DNA from: Actinomadura cremea
GTDB taxonomy: Bacteria; Actinomycetota; Actinomycetes; Streptosporangiales; Streptosporangiaceae
Assembly: GCF_014648495.1 (NCBI RefSeq)
Contig: NZ_BMRF01000004.1
Coordinates: forward strand, 1-64,000
DNA length: 64,000 nt
Direction: 5' to 3'
Both the position numbers and the translations under genes were made by a program. The notes under the pieces are model-generated. The model saw only the letters and a list, made by a program, of their open reading frames with translations. It was not told where the DNA came from and made no database searches. Below, in pieces: positions 32,154 through 41,445 of the stretch (the stretch's first letter is position 1; every line of letters begins with the position of its first letter).

Positions 32154-33096
32154 GGGTGACCTCCGAGTCACGGCCGAGCGCGATGAGGGCGAGGTTGCGG
32201 AGCGCGGCGGATCCGGGCTTCAGGTAGGCGCTGTGGGGGCCGGTTCCGGCGTCGAACCGGACGGCGCCGAAGCCGGGGGAGACCGGGTCGGGGCCGAAGC
32301 CGAGCCCGGCGACACGGACGTGCGGGACGAACCGGGTCCAGTCGCCGGTCGAGCGGCCGGCCCAGACGGTCGCGGACGTCCGCAGGCCGGAGACGTCGCG
32401 GGCGGTCGTGCCGGGGCTGCCGAACAGCGCGATGTCGTCCACGGGGACTCCGGCGAGCCCCGGGGCGGCCTTGCCGCACACCACCGACCCGTAGCTGTGG
32501 CAGAGCAGGGCGAACCGGGCCTTGCCGTTCACCTGGGCGACGCCGGTGAGGAACCCGTCGAGGTGCCGCGCGCCCGACTCGGCGCGGTCGTCGGTCAGCG
32601 CGGCCGTACTGAGCGTCGCGGGGGAGCGGTAGCCGAGCCAGGCGATCACGGCGACGCGCGCGGACGGCGCCTCGGCGGCCATGCGCCGGTGCAGGGCGCG
32701 CGCCCCGCCGCCGACGAACTTGACCGAGTCGTAGGCGGTGAGGGTGTTGTCCGCGCCCGGCACGACGACCGCGATCCGGTCGGCCCGCCGCAGGTCGCCG
32801 ATGACCTCGACGGCGCGCCCGTCACCGCGCGGGTCGAACGCCAGGAAGCGGCGTCCGGGGGCCAGGAACGCCGACAGCGCGCGGGCCCGGTCCTCGTCGC
32901 CGACGCGCACCGCGGTCGCGCGGGCGCGGGCGATGTCCCGGCCGGCGGCGGCGAACCGGGCGTCGAGCGTCGCGGCCGACAGCGCCGGAGCCGGGGCGGG
33001 CGCGGCGTACGGCCCGGCCGGGGCCGCCGCGGCGACGGTCGAGCCCGCCGCCGTGAGCACGGTGAGGGCGGCCGCGGTTCCGCGAACCCAGCGCAT
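32146..33096 (-). CDS. Secreted alpha/beta hydrolase (DUF1023-like)
   Basis: This 316-residue protein has a signal peptide (MRWVRGTAAALTVLTAAGST with cleavage near the AAAAPA run). The nucleophile elbow is CHSYGS (about 196). IAVVVPGADNTLTAYDS and the late PHSAYL histidine fit DUF1023 esterase/lipase-like proteins of actinomycetes. It acts outside the membrane, perhaps on envelope lipids or esters. It is the first gene of a two-gene unit with the acyltransferase, so the pair may add and remove acyl groups on a surface molecule. That pairing idea is inference. Confidence 0.82.
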   Translation of the reverse strand: MRWVRGTAAALTVLTAAGSTVAAAAPAGPYAAPAPAPALSAATLDARFAAAGRDIARARATAVRVGDEDRARALSAFLAPGRRFLAFDPRGDGRAVEVIGDLRRADRIAVVVPGADNTLTAYDSVKFVGGGARALHRRMAAEAPSARVAVIAWLGYRSPATLSTAALTDDRAESGARHLDGFLTGVAQVNGKARFALLCHSYGSVVCGKAAPGLAGVPVDDIALFGSPGTTARDVSGLRTSATVWAGRSTGDWTRFVPHVRVAGLGFGPDPVSPGFGAVRFDAGTGPHSAYLKPGSAALRNLALIALGRDSEVTHA

Positions 33097-33241
33097 GGGG
33101 CGTCCTTCCTGGTCAGTGGGGGTGAAGCACTGACAAGGAAGTTAGGAACCGGCGCCCGTAGCGGAGATCAACCGGTGGTGCGGTCTTTTCGCCTCACACC
33201 CCGGTATGACGGGACGGGCCCGCGGTATCAGGCGGCCGGGG

Positions 33242-33907
33242 TCAGTCGCCGGGACGGACGAGCCCGACCTCGTACGCGTAGACGATCGCCTGCGGGCGGT
33301 CGCGCAGGCCCAGCTTCATCAGGATCCGCCCGAAGTGCGTCTTCACGGTCTGCTCGGCCAGCACCAGCCGTGCGGCGATCTCGCCGTTGGACAGCCCGCG
33401 CGCGACCAGCCCGAGTACCTCGGTCTCCCGTTCGGTCAGCTCGTCCAGCCGCTTGCGGGACGGCGCCCGCGGCCCGCCCAGCCGGGCGAACTCCGCGATC
33501 AGCCGGCGGGTGACCGACGGCGACAGCAGCGCGTCGCCCGCCGCGACGACCCGCACCGCGTCGGACAGCTCGGTCGCGGACGCGTCCTTGAGCAGGAACC
33601 CGCCGGCCCCGGCCCGCAGCGCCTCGTACACGTAGTCGTCGAGGTCGAACGTCGTCAGCATGAGGACCTTCGGGGGGTCCCCGGCGCCGTCCGCGAGCAG
33701 CCGCCGGGTGGCCTCCAGCCCGTCCATCACCGGCATGCGGACGTCCATCAGCACGACGTCCGGGCGCAGTTCGGCGACGCGGAGCAGTCCCTCCGCGCCG
33801 TTGACGGCCTCCCCGACCACCTCGATGTCGGGCTGGGCGTTCAGCAGCACGCCGAAGCCGGCCCGCACCATGCCCTGGTCGTCGACGATCACGACGCGGA
33901 TCGTCAC
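33242..33907 (-). CDS. NarL/LuxR-family response regulator
   Basis: This is a 221-residue regulator. The receiver domain (about 1-120) has the acidic pair in VDDQG, the phosphoacceptor Asp in VVLMDVRMP (about 54) and the Lys in FLLKDAS. The LuxR helix-turn-helix is at about 150-210 (LTERETEVLGLVARGLSNGEIA). The GTG start overlaps the kinase stop, so the pair is made together. Its target genes are not evident. The nearest same-strand neighbours are the hydrolase-acyltransferase pair 145 bp downstream, a possible target. Confidence 0.9.
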   Translation of the reverse strand: MTIRVVIVDDQGMVRAGFGVLLNAQPDIEVVGEAVNGAEGLLRVAELRPDVVLMDVRMPVMDGLEATRRLLADGAGDPPKVLMLTTFDLDDYVYEALRAGAGGFLLKDASATELSDAVRVVAAGDALLSPSVTRRLIAEFARLGGPRAPSRKRLDELTERETEVLGLVARGLSNGEIAARLVLAEQTVKTHFGRILMKLGLRDRPQAIVYAYEVGLVRPGD

Positions 33908-35196
33908 GTCGCGTCCTTCGTCTGCTCGGGCAGCGTGGCGGTCACGGCGAATCCTCCCTCGGACGTGGGTTCGGCGGTGAGCCGGCCGCCGAGCATGGCG
34001 GCGCGCTCGCGCATCCCGACCAGCCCGTGGCCGCCACCGGTCGCGAACCGCGCCGGGTTCCGGCCGTCGCCAGGGGGGCCGTTGACGACGCTGATCGAGA
34101 GTACGCCGTTCTCCCGCGCGGCCTCCACGTCGACCCGGGATCCGGGGGCGTGCCGCATCGCGTTGCTGAGCGCCTCCTGCAGGATGCGGTACGCGGTCAG
34201 TCCCACGCCGGAGGGGAGGCCCCCGAGGTCCCCGGCGAGCCGCGTCGTCACGTCGAGCCCGGCGCCGCGGGCGCCCGCGACCAGGTCGTCCAGCCGTTCC
34301 AGGCTGGGCTGCGGGGCGGTGTCGGACCCGTCCGCCGAGCGCAGGACGCCGAGGATGCGGCGCAGCTCGTTCAGCGCGTCGAGGGCGGTCGACCGGATCT
34401 CGGCGAGGTCCTGCCGGGTCACGTCCGGGACGGCGTCGCTCTTGTAGGGGGCCGCCTCCGCCTGGATCGCGATCATCGACATGTGGTGGGCGACCACGTC
34501 GTGCAGCTCCCGCGCGATCCGCTGCCGCTCGGTGAGGACGGCCTCGGCGTCGGCGTGCCGGCGCTCCTGCTCGGCCAGCTCCCGCCGCGACGTCCGCCGC
34601 ACCCGCATGGCGTAGCCCACGGCCAGCGGCAGCAGGATCAGCACGGACGCCCCGGGCGCGGTCTCCGGGTCCTTGATCCACACGCCGGCGAAGGCCATGA
34701 TCCCGGCGCCGAGCGTGATGTTCCCCGAGCAGCGCACCGCCACCGTGTAGAGGCACATGATCGCGGCGAACGCCCCGGCCGGGACGTACGGGACGCTCAG
34801 CCAGTCGCTCACGCCGATGACCGCCATCGCCGCGAAGCTCAGCCGCCACGCGCCCAGCGGGTGCCGGTCGGCCAGCGCGAGCGGTGCGCACGCCGCGATC
34901 GAGATCAGCAGCATGGTGGCATCGCCGGGATGCCGTCCCCGTTCGGCGCTCTCGGTCTCCAGCAGCGACTTCGACGCGGCGATCATCCCGATCGTGACGG
35001 CGAACCAGAACAGGTTCGCCACCACCCCGTACGGGAACCGCCCGACTCCGATGTGCCGGGTCCAGCGCAGCGGGGCGGGCCAGGGCCGGTCGAGCGGCTC
35101 GGGTTCGGCCCGTCCGGTCACCGCGGCGGCGAGCACCCCGTCCAGCAGCACCGCGCGCAGCAGGCTCGGCTCGTCCGCGCTCTTGTCCTCGGCCAT
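33904..35196 (-). CDS. Membrane histidine kinase (NarL partner)
   Basis: This is a 430-residue sensor kinase. Four to six hydrophobic helices (about 50-200) have little extracytoplasmic sequence, so it may sense the membrane or an internal signal. The HisKA_3 phosphoacceptor is the histidine of RIARELHDVVAHH (about 236). The ATPase lobe has NAMRHAPG and GHGLVGMRERAAMLGG. The ATG at 35196 is chosen; an upstream in-frame start at 35241 is less likely. It phosphorylates the overlapping response regulator. Signal unknown. Confidence 0.9.
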   Translation of the reverse strand: MAEDKSADEPSLLRAVLLDGVLAAAVTGRAEPEPLDRPWPAPLRWTRHIGVGRFPYGVVANLFWFAVTIGMIAASKSLLETESAERGRHPGDATMLLISIAACAPLALADRHPLGAWRLSFAAMAVIGVSDWLSVPYVPAGAFAAIMCLYTVAVRCSGNITLGAGIMAFAGVWIKDPETAPGASVLILLPLAVGYAMRVRRTSRRELAEQERRHADAEAVLTERQRIARELHDVVAHHMSMIAIQAEAAPYKSDAVPDVTRQDLAEIRSTALDALNELRRILGVLRSADGSDTAPQPSLERLDDLVAGARGAGLDVTTRLAGDLGGLPSGVGLTAYRILQEALSNAMRHAPGSRVDVEAARENGVLSISVVNGPPGDGRNPARFATGGGHGLVGMRERAAMLGGRLTAEPTSEGGFAVTATLPEQTKDAT

Positions 35197-35279
35197 GCCG
35201 ACCAGGCTAGAGATCGGACGACCCGCCCCGGATGACCCCATGGTGGGACACGGGGGTGATACCTGGGTACTCCCCGGGT

Positions 35280-36302
35280 GTGGAGCCCGTCGAAGCGCTG
35301 CGCCGGATCGCGTTCCTCCTCGAACGCGCGGGCGAGCCCGCCTACCGCGTGCGGGCCTTCCGCACGGCCGCCGCCCGGGTCGCGGGCACGCCCCCCGGCG
35401 ACCTGGACGCCCGTGCCCGCGCGGGCACGCTCACCGACCTGCCCGGCGTCGGGAAGGTCACGGCCCTCGTCGTCGAGGAGGCCCTGCGCGGTGAGACGCC
35501 CGTCTACCTGCGGCGCCTGGAGGCGACCGAGGGCGAGCCGCTCGACGCGGCCGCCGCCGCGCTCCGCTCCGCGCTGCGGGGCGACCTGCACACCCACAGC
35601 GACTGGTCCGACGGCGGTTCGCCCATCCGGGAGATGGCCGAGGCTGCGCGCGCGCTGGGACACGACTACATCGCGCTCACCGACCATTCGCCGCGCCTGA
35701 CCGTCGCGAACGGGCTGTCCGCCGACCGCCTGCACCGCCAGCTCGACGCCGTCGCCGACCTGAACGCCGACCTCGCGCCGTTCCGGGTCCTCACCGGCAT
35801 CGAGGTGGACATCCTCGACGACGGCGCCCTCGACCAGGAGCCCGGCCTCCTCGACCGCCTGGACGTCGTCGTCGCGAGCGTCCACTCGAAACTGCGCATG
35901 GACCGGGTCGCGATGACGGCGCGTATGGTGACCGCGGTCATGAACCCGGCGGTGGACGTCCTCGGCCACTGCACGGGCCGCATCGTCAAGGCGGGCGGAC
36001 GCCGCGGCGGCCTGCGTCCGGAGTCGGAGTTCGACGCCGAGCTGGTCTTCGACGCCTGCGCCGCCCACGACGTCGCCGTCGAGATCAACTCCCGGCCCGA
36101 GCGCCTCGACCCGCCCAAGCGCCTGCTGCGGCTCGCCGTCGAGGCGGGCTGCCGGTTCGCGATCGACTCCGACGCGCACGCCCCCGGCCAGCTCGACTGG
36201 CAGCCCTTCGGCTGCGACCGCGCCGCCCGCTGCGCCGTCCCCGCCGAGCGGATCGTCAACACCCTCCCCGTCGACGCCCTCCTGGCCTGGACGAACGCGT
36301 GA
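35280..36302 (+). CDS. PHP-domain phosphoesterase with N-terminal helix-hairpin-helix (PolX-like)
   Basis: This 340-residue protein starts at a GTG at 35280 (an in-frame ATG at 35232 is possible). Residues about 5-80 form the DNA polymerase X-type 8-kDa/HhH segment (LPGVGKVTALVVEEAL). This joins directly to a PHP domain with DLHTHSDWSDGG (about 101), LTDHSP, GIEVDIL and DSDAHAP metal motifs. The nucleotidyltransferase palm that separates these parts in bacterial PolX is absent. A metal-dependent phosphoesterase or 3'-end processing enzyme in DNA repair is likely. The start and exact substrate are uncertain. Confidence 0.85.
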   Translation: MEPVEALRRIAFLLERAGEPAYRVRAFRTAAARVAGTPPGDLDARARAGTLTDLPGVGKVTALVVEEALRGETPVYLRRLEATEGEPLDAAAAALRSALRGDLHTHSDWSDGGSPIREMAEAARALGHDYIALTDHSPRLTVANGLSADRLHRQLDAVADLNADLAPFRVLTGIEVDILDDGALDQEPGLLDRLDVVVASVHSKLRMDRVAMTARMVTAVMNPAVDVLGHCTGRIVKAGGRRGGLRPESEFDAELVFDACAAHDVAVEINSRPERLDPPKRLLRLAVEAGCRFAIDSDAHAPGQLDWQPFGCDRAARCAVPAERIVNTLPVDALLAWTNA

Positions 36303-37601
36303 TCACCGGGTCAGGGCGCACGTGTTCAGGGTGTCGCCGGACGGTTCGGGCAGCGTCGCGCTCGGCGGCGGGGTGCGGCCCTCGGACGTCCATGCCTCGA
36401 GCGCGGTGAAGGCCGAGCGCATGCAGGGCAGGAGCGGGCGCAGGCGGTCCGGGTGGGCGTCGACGAGGCCGTCGGTGTGGTTCGCGGCCTCGACGCGGTA
36501 GTAGCGGAACGGCGCCCTGCCGCGGTCGCGGACGAGCGCCGCGTAGGCGTCGCCGTTGCGGCCGATCGGCAGCAGGGAGTCGTGGGTGCCCTGGAGGCTG
36601 ATCAGGGGCTTGCGGATGCGCCCGGTGAGCGAGACGCGGTCGACCGCGCGATGCACCTCGCGCGGACGGGACGCGTAGTCGTAGTCGGCCTCCGCGCCCT
36701 CGTAGGAGGGGTCGAACTCTTCGCGGTAGATGCGCTGGGTCAGCTCCCAGTAGACCTTGTCGTGGTACGGCCAGAGGAACTCGGAGCCCGGGGCGAGCCC
36801 GGCGTCCAGCAGGTCTCGGTGCGCGGACGCGTCGCCGGAGACGTAGGCCGGGTAGGCGCGCAGGATCGGCGGCAGGTACGTGAACAGGTTGGGCCCGCCG
36901 GCGCGCCAGAGGGTGCCCTCGGCGTCGATGCCGCCGTCGTAGAGGTGCGGCCGGTTCTCCAGCTGCCAGCGGACGAGGTAGCCGCCGTTGGAGATCCCCG
37001 CCGCGTAGGTGCGGGACGGGCGGTGGCCGTAGTGGCGGGCCGCGGTCTTCCGCGCGGCGCGGGTGAGCTCGGTCAGGCGGCGGTTCCACTCGGCGACCGC
37101 GTCGCCGGGGCGGCGCCCGTCCGTGTGGAACTCGAGGCCGCTGTTGCCCTTGTCGGTGGCCGCGTACGCGTACCCCCGGGCGAGGACCCAGTCGGAGATG
37201 GTGACGTCGTTGGCGTACTGCGGCCGGTTCCCGGGCGACCCGGCGACGACGAGGCCGCCGTTCCACCGTTCGGGGAGCCGGATGACGAACTGGGCGTCGT
37301 GGTCCCAGCCGTGGTGGGTGTTGAACGTGGAGTCGTCCCGGAAGTACCCGTCGATCTGCACGCCCGGGACGCCGCTCGGGTTGCGGGTTCCGGACGCGTG
37401 CAGGCCCGCGTAGTCCGCCGGGACGGTGTGGCCGGACGCGACCGTCCCGGCGGTGGTGAGGTCGTCGAGGCAGGCGGCCACCTGTTTCTGCGCGCCCGGG
37501 ACGGTCGGCGCGGGCTCGCAGCGGTTCTCGTGCGCGCGCGCCGGGCTGGCCAGGGCGAGGGTCAGGACGCCTGCGGTCAGCAGGGTTCGGGTGATCGGCA
37601 T
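36303..37601 (-). CDS. Secreted alpha/beta hydrolase (tannase/hydroxybutyrate-oligomer hydrolase-like)
   Basis: This 432-residue protein has a signal peptide ending ASPARA-H (about residue 23). The nucleophile serine is in AAGISNGGYLVRW. HDSLLPIGRNGDAY carries an acidic candidate, and ANHTDGL near the end the catalytic histidine. The fold and WNGGLVVAGSPGN resemble tannase/feruloyl-esterase and hydroxybutyrate-oligomer hydrolase families; I cannot separate these by eye. It is divergent from a Liv-type importer and shares an operator-like dyad with the hydroxybutyrate dehydrogenase promoter. That favours release of a hydroxyacid for import. Substrate unproven. Confidence 0.78.
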   Translation of the reverse strand: MPITRTLLTAGVLTLALASPARAHENRCEPAPTVPGAQKQVAACLDDLTTAGTVASGHTVPADYAGLHASGTRNPSGVPGVQIDGYFRDDSTFNTHHGWDHDAQFVIRLPERWNGGLVVAGSPGNRPQYANDVTISDWVLARGYAYAATDKGNSGLEFHTDGRRPGDAVAEWNRRLTELTRAARKTAARHYGHRPSRTYAAGISNGGYLVRWQLENRPHLYDGGIDAEGTLWRAGGPNLFTYLPPILRAYPAYVSGDASAHRDLLDAGLAPGSEFLWPYHDKVYWELTQRIYREEFDPSYEGAEADYDYASRPREVHRAVDRVSLTGRIRKPLISLQGTHDSLLPIGRNGDAYAALVRDRGRAPFRYYRVEAANHTDGLVDAHPDRLRPLLPCMRSAFTALEAWTSEGRTPPPSATLPEPSGDTLNTCALTR

Positions 37602-37673
37602 TCCGGCTCCTCTGGACGGAGGCGAGTGCCGACATCGTGCGGGCCCCGGGGGACGACGGCCACGTGTTCGTCC

Positions 37674-37772
37674 CACATAAGGGTGTGGCGTCCCATGTGA
37701 GAACGCCTGCGACCTGCGAGTGATGTGCATCACGACCGTATTGGTTGGGTGGAATGTGTCGATCGCTCACAT
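37674..37772. promoter_or_regulatory. Repeated ATGTG/CACAT dyads in the hydrolase-livG promoter region
   Basis: Half sites occur as CACAT at 37674-37678, ATGTG at 37695-37699 and the pair ATGTG (37754-37758) with CACAT (37768-37772). A perfect GTGATG-TG-CATCAC dyad at 37720-37733 resembles a CRP/FNR-type site. The last pair on the minus strand reads GGGACTATGTG, almost the same as GGGATTATGTG before the hydroxybutyrate dehydrogenase gene. These are probable regulator sites controlling both divergent genes. Confidence 0.5.
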
Positions 37773-37851
37773 AGTCCCTTTCGTGGTGGCGGCCTAGCGT
37801 TCCCGAGCACGGCGGCCCGGTGTGGTCCGGGTCACCATGGGAGGAGGGCGC

Positions 37852-38625
37852 ATGGGCGCTACCGTCCGGCCGGCGCCGGTGCTGACGGCGCGCGGCCTGG
37901 TCAGGGAGTTCCGCGGGTTCCGCGCCGTGGACGGCGTGGACCTGGACGTCGCGGAGGGCGCGGTGCACGCGCTCGTCGGACCGAACGGCGCCGGCAAGAC
38001 CACGCTGTTCAACCTGCTCACCGGCTTCCTGAAGCCGACGTCCGGGAGCGTGAAGCTGGGCGACCGGGAGCTGGCGGGCAGCAGTCCGGAACGGATCGCG
38101 CGGCTCGGGCTGGCGCGGTCGTTCCAGATCACCAGCCTGTTCGCCGAGCTGACCCCGCGCCGGCACGTGGAGCTGGCGCTCGCCGGGCGCACCGGCCTCG
38201 GATGGCGGTTCTGGAGGTCGGACGGGGCGCTCGGCCGGTTCGCCGACCGCGCCGCCGAGCTGCTCGCCCAGGTCGGCCTGGAGGAGCACGCCGAGGTCCC
38301 GGCGGGCGCGCTGGCGTACGGGCGCAAGCGGGCGCTCGAACTCGCGCTCGCGCTCGCCCTGGACCCGAAGGTCCTGCTGCTGGACGAGCCCACGGCCGGG
38401 ATGGGCGTCGAGGACGTCGACCGCACGGTCGAGCTCGTCCGGCGGGTCCGGGAGGGACGGACGGTGGTGCTGGTCGAGCACAACATGAGCGTCGTCTCCA
38501 GCCTCGCCGACCGGGTGACCGTCCTGCAGCACGGGCGGGTGCTGGTGGAGGGCCCGTACGCCGAGATCCGCCACGACCCGCGGGTCATCACCGCCTACCT
38601 CGGGGACGCCCATGCTGCGAGTTGA
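37852..38625 (+). CDS. livG: Branched-chain-amino-acid-type ABC transporter ATPase
   Basis: This is a 257-residue ATPase. Walker A is GPNGAGKTT, the signature region LAYGRKRALELA is the relaxed LivG version, and Walker B is VLLLDEPTAGM followed by the switch histidine in VLVEHNM. The ATG at 37852 has a very strong site (gggaggaggg). It energises the HAAT-type importer encoded by the next four genes. LivG and LivF normally pair with LivH and LivM and a lipoprotein receptor. The start of livF lies 14 bp inside its end. Confidence 0.93.
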   Translation: MGATVRPAPVLTARGLVREFRGFRAVDGVDLDVAEGAVHALVGPNGAGKTTLFNLLTGFLKPTSGSVKLGDRELAGSSPERIARLGLARSFQITSLFAELTPRRHVELALAGRTGLGWRFWRSDGALGRFADRAAELLAQVGLEEHAEVPAGALAYGRKRALELALALALDPKVLLLDEPTAGMGVEDVDRTVELVRRVREGRTVVLVEHNMSVVSSLADRVTVLQHGRVLVEGPYAEIRHDPRVITAYLGDAHAAS

Positions 38626-39319
38626 CGGACTGTCCGCCTGGTACGGCGAGGCGCAAGCCCTGCGGGACGTGTCGCTGCACGTGGACGAGGGGGAGATCGT
38701 CACCCTCGTCGGGCGCAACGGCGCGGGGAAGACCACGCTGCTGCGCTGCCTGATGGGCCTGCACGCGGGCGCGTCCGGGACGGTCGAGTTCCTCGGCGAG
38801 GACGTCACCGCCCTGGGCCCGCACAAGCGCGCGCGGCGCGGCCTCGGTTACGTCCCGGACGACCGCGGCATCTTCGCCACGCTGTCCGTGGAGGAGAACC
38901 TCCTGCTGCCGCCCGCCCAGTCGGCGAAGGGCAAAGGGCCCGAAGCGTGGCCGCTGGAGCGGGTCTACGAGACGTTCCCCCGCCTCAGGGAGCGCCGCCG
39001 GTTCCCCGGGACGAAGCTGTCGGGCGGCGAGCAGCAGATGCTCGCGCTCGCCCGGGTGCTGCGCACCGGTGCCCGGCTGCTGCTGTGCGACGAGCCCACC
39101 GAGGGCCTGTCGCCGCTGATCGTCGCGCAGATCGGCGACATCCTGCGCGAGGTCAAGGCCGCGGGCGTCACCGTCCTGCTGATCGAGCAGAACGTGCACT
39201 TCGCCGCCACCGTCGCCGACCGCCACCACCTGCTCGCCGAGGGCCGGATCGTCCAGTCGATGGACAACGACGAGGTCCGCGCCCGCGAGAGCGAACTCCT
39301 GCAGTACCTCGGAATCTAG
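38612..39319 (+). CDS. livF: Branched-chain-amino-acid-type ABC transporter ATPase
   Basis: This is a 235-residue ATPase. Walker A is GRNGAGKTT, the signature LSGGEQQMLALARVL and Walker B LLLCDEPTEGL. It overlaps livG by 14 bp. LivF-type ATPases form a heterodimer with LivG under the LivHM membrane pair. No substrate information is contained in it. It is followed by the binding-protein gene after 10 bp. Confidence 0.93.
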   Translation: MLRVDGLSAWYGEAQALRDVSLHVDEGEIVTLVGRNGAGKTTLLRCLMGLHAGASGTVEFLGEDVTALGPHKRARRGLGYVPDDRGIFATLSVEENLLLPPAQSAKGKGPEAWPLERVYETFPRLRERRRFPGTKLSGGEQQMLALARVLRTGARLLLCDEPTEGLSPLIVAQIGDILREVKAAGVTVLLIEQNVHFAATVADRHHLLAEGRIVQSMDNDEVRARESELLQYLGI

Positions 39320-39329
39320 GGAGAGCCCG

Positions 39330-40571
39330 ATGAAACTCTTGGGACGCTCGGCCGCGCTCGCGGCCGCCGGAGCCCTGCTGGCCGGCTGCGGCGCGGGCGG
39401 GCCCGGCGGGGGCGGGGGCAAGATCAGCGACGACAAGATCGTGCTCGCGGTGCTGACCGACCAGTCCGGCGTCTACGCGGACCTGTCGGGCGAGAACGCC
39501 GTGACGGCGGTCGAGATGGCCGTCGCCGACTTCAAGAAGAAGTACGGCGACAAGGCGGTCGCGACGGAGATCGAGGTCGTCTCGGCCGATCACCAGAACA
39601 AGCCCGACATCGCCAACACCAAGGCGCGCGAGCTGTACGACCGGCAGAAGGCCGACATGATCGTGGACGTGCCCACGTCGTCGGCCGCGCTCGCCGTCGC
39701 GAACGTGGCGAAGGGCAAGAAGCGCGTCTTCATCTCGGTGGGTGCGGCCACGACCGCGCTGACCGGGGAGCAGTGCAACAAGTACACGTTCCACTACGGC
39801 TACAACAGCTACATGCTCGCCCACGGGACGGGCACGGCGCTCACCAAGGCCGGGTCGAAGAACTGGTACCTCGTGTACCCGGACTACGCGTTCGGCCAGG
39901 ACATGGAGAAGACGTTCAGCGCGTCGGTCAAGGGGGCCGGCGGCACGGTCGTCCAGTCCGACCCGACCCCGTTCCCCAACGACAACTTCTCCACGTTCCT
40001 GCTGAAGGCCCCGGACCTGGACCCCAAGCCGGACGTCATCGGCGCCATGCAGGCCGGCGGTGACCTCGTCAACCTCGTGAAGCAGTACAACGAGTACAAG
40101 CTGCGCGACAAGGGCGTGGGCCTCGCCGTCGGGCTGATGTTCATCACCGACATCCACTCGCTCGGCCCGAAGGCCCTGGAGGGCACCCGCTTCACCGACT
40201 TCTGGTACTGGAACCAGGACGACGACAACCGCGCGTGGGCCGACCGGTTCAAGAAGGACACCGGGGCCCGGCCCACGGCCGTCCACGCGGGCGACTACTC
40301 CGCGGCCCTGCAGTACCTCGAGGCCGTCCAGCGCGCCGGGACCGACGGGTCCGACGCGGTGGTGAAGGAGCTCGAGGGCCACAAGGTGAACGACGTGTTC
40401 ACCGCCACTGGAACGATCCGGGCCGAGGACCACCTGCTGACCCACGACGCCTACCTCGCCGAGGTCAAGCCGGAGAGCGAGGTCAACGAGCCCTGGGACT
40501 ACGAGAAGATCGTCGAGACGATCCCCGCGGCCGAGGCGTTCCAGCGGCCCGACCCCGCCTGCGAGCTCTGA
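39330..40571 (+). CDS. Lipoprotein substrate-binding protein of the Liv-type importer
   Basis: This 413-residue protein has a lipobox LLAGC (C23) after a short hydrophobic signal, so it is anchored outside the membrane. The periplasmic-binding fold follows from IVLAVLTDQSGVYADLSGENAV. The family covers amino acids, urea, amides and aromatic or short organic acids, so substrate cannot be read from sequence. Placement between a secreted esterase and hydroxybutyrate dehydrogenase suggests an organic acid. The position inside the operon (ATPase genes first) is unusual but known. Confidence 0.9.
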   Translation: MKLLGRSAALAAAGALLAGCGAGGPGGGGGKISDDKIVLAVLTDQSGVYADLSGENAVTAVEMAVADFKKKYGDKAVATEIEVVSADHQNKPDIANTKARELYDRQKADMIVDVPTSSAALAVANVAKGKKRVFISVGAATTALTGEQCNKYTFHYGYNSYMLAHGTGTALTKAGSKNWYLVYPDYAFGQDMEKTFSASVKGAGGTVVQSDPTPFPNDNFSTFLLKAPDLDPKPDVIGAMQAGGDLVNLVKQYNEYKLRDKGVGLAVGLMFITDIHSLGPKALEGTRFTDFWYWNQDDDNRAWADRFKKDTGARPTAVHAGDYSAALQYLEAVQRAGTDGSDAVVKELEGHKVNDVFTATGTIRAEDHLLTHDAYLAEVKPESEVNEPWDYEKIVETIPAAEAFQRPDPACEL

Positions 40572-40581
40572 GGCGGTCGGC

Positions 40582-41445
40582 GTGCTGCAACAAGCCTTCA
40601 ACGGCCTGGTGGGCGGGGCGTTCTACGCCCTGCTCGCCCTCGGGCTCGCGGTCATCTTCGGGATGCTCGGCGTCGTCAACTTCGCGCACGGCGCGTTCTA
40701 CATGCTCGGCGCGTTCGGCTCCTACGTCCTTCTCGACTCCTTCGGCGTGAACTTCTGGATCGCGCTGCCGCTCGTCCCGCTCGTCCTGGGCGTGGTCGGC
40801 GTCGCGGTGGAACGGCTGTTCATCAGACGGCTCGCGCCCCTCGATCCCCTCTACAACTTCCTGTTCACCTTCGGACTGGCGCTGATCCTGCAGGACCTGG
40901 TGAAACGGCAGTACGGCGTGCAGTCGCAGCCGTATCCGCGCCCGTCCGCGCTGAACGGCTCGATCGACCTCGGCCTGTTCACCTACCCCGCGTACCAGGT
41001 GTTCGTCCTGGCCGTGTCGCTCGTCGTGTGCGGCGCGGTGTGGTTCGTGCTGGCCCGCACCCGCGTGGGCATGATCGTCCGGGCGTCCACGGAGCGGCCG
41101 GAACTGACCCGCGCCCTCGGCATCGACGTGGCGCGCTGGGTGACGCCCGTGTTCGGGTTCGGCATCGCGCTGGCCGGGTTCGCGGGGGTGCTGGCCGCGC
41201 CGATGCGGGCGGTGAACCCGCTGATGGGCGCCGACCTGATCGTCACCGTGTTCGCGGTCGTGGTGATCGGCGGACTCGGCTCGGTGTTCGGCTCGGTCGC
41301 CGCCGGCTTCGCGGTCGGGCTGGTGTCGGCGCTCGGCAACTACTACGTGCCGTCGCTGTCGCAGACGCTCGTGTTCATCCTGATGGCGGTCGTGCTGCTG
41401 TGGCGCCCGGCCGGCCTGTTCGGGCGCGAGGAGGCCGCACTGTGA
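40582..41445 (+). CDS. livH: Liv-type ABC transporter permease
   Basis: This 287-residue permease with about eight transmembrane helices starts at a GTG 10 bp after the binding-protein gene. FNGLVGGAFYALLALGLAVIFGMLGVVNFAHGAFYMLGAF is the family's N-terminal region (the glycine-rich first helix and NFAHG loop). GGLGSVFGSVAAGFAVG is near the end. It forms the membrane channel with LivM. Its stop begins the three-copy repeat that leads into livM. Confidence 0.92.
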   Translation: MLQQAFNGLVGGAFYALLALGLAVIFGMLGVVNFAHGAFYMLGAFGSYVLLDSFGVNFWIALPLVPLVLGVVGVAVERLFIRRLAPLDPLYNFLFTFGLALILQDLVKRQYGVQSQPYPRPSALNGSIDLGLFTYPAYQVFVLAVSLVVCGAVWFVLARTRVGMIVRASTERPELTRALGIDVARWVTPVFGFGIALAGFAGVLAAPMRAVNPLMGADLIVTVFAVVVIGGLGSVFGSVAAGFAVGLVSALGNYYVPSLSQTLVFILMAVVLLWRPAGLFGREEAAL

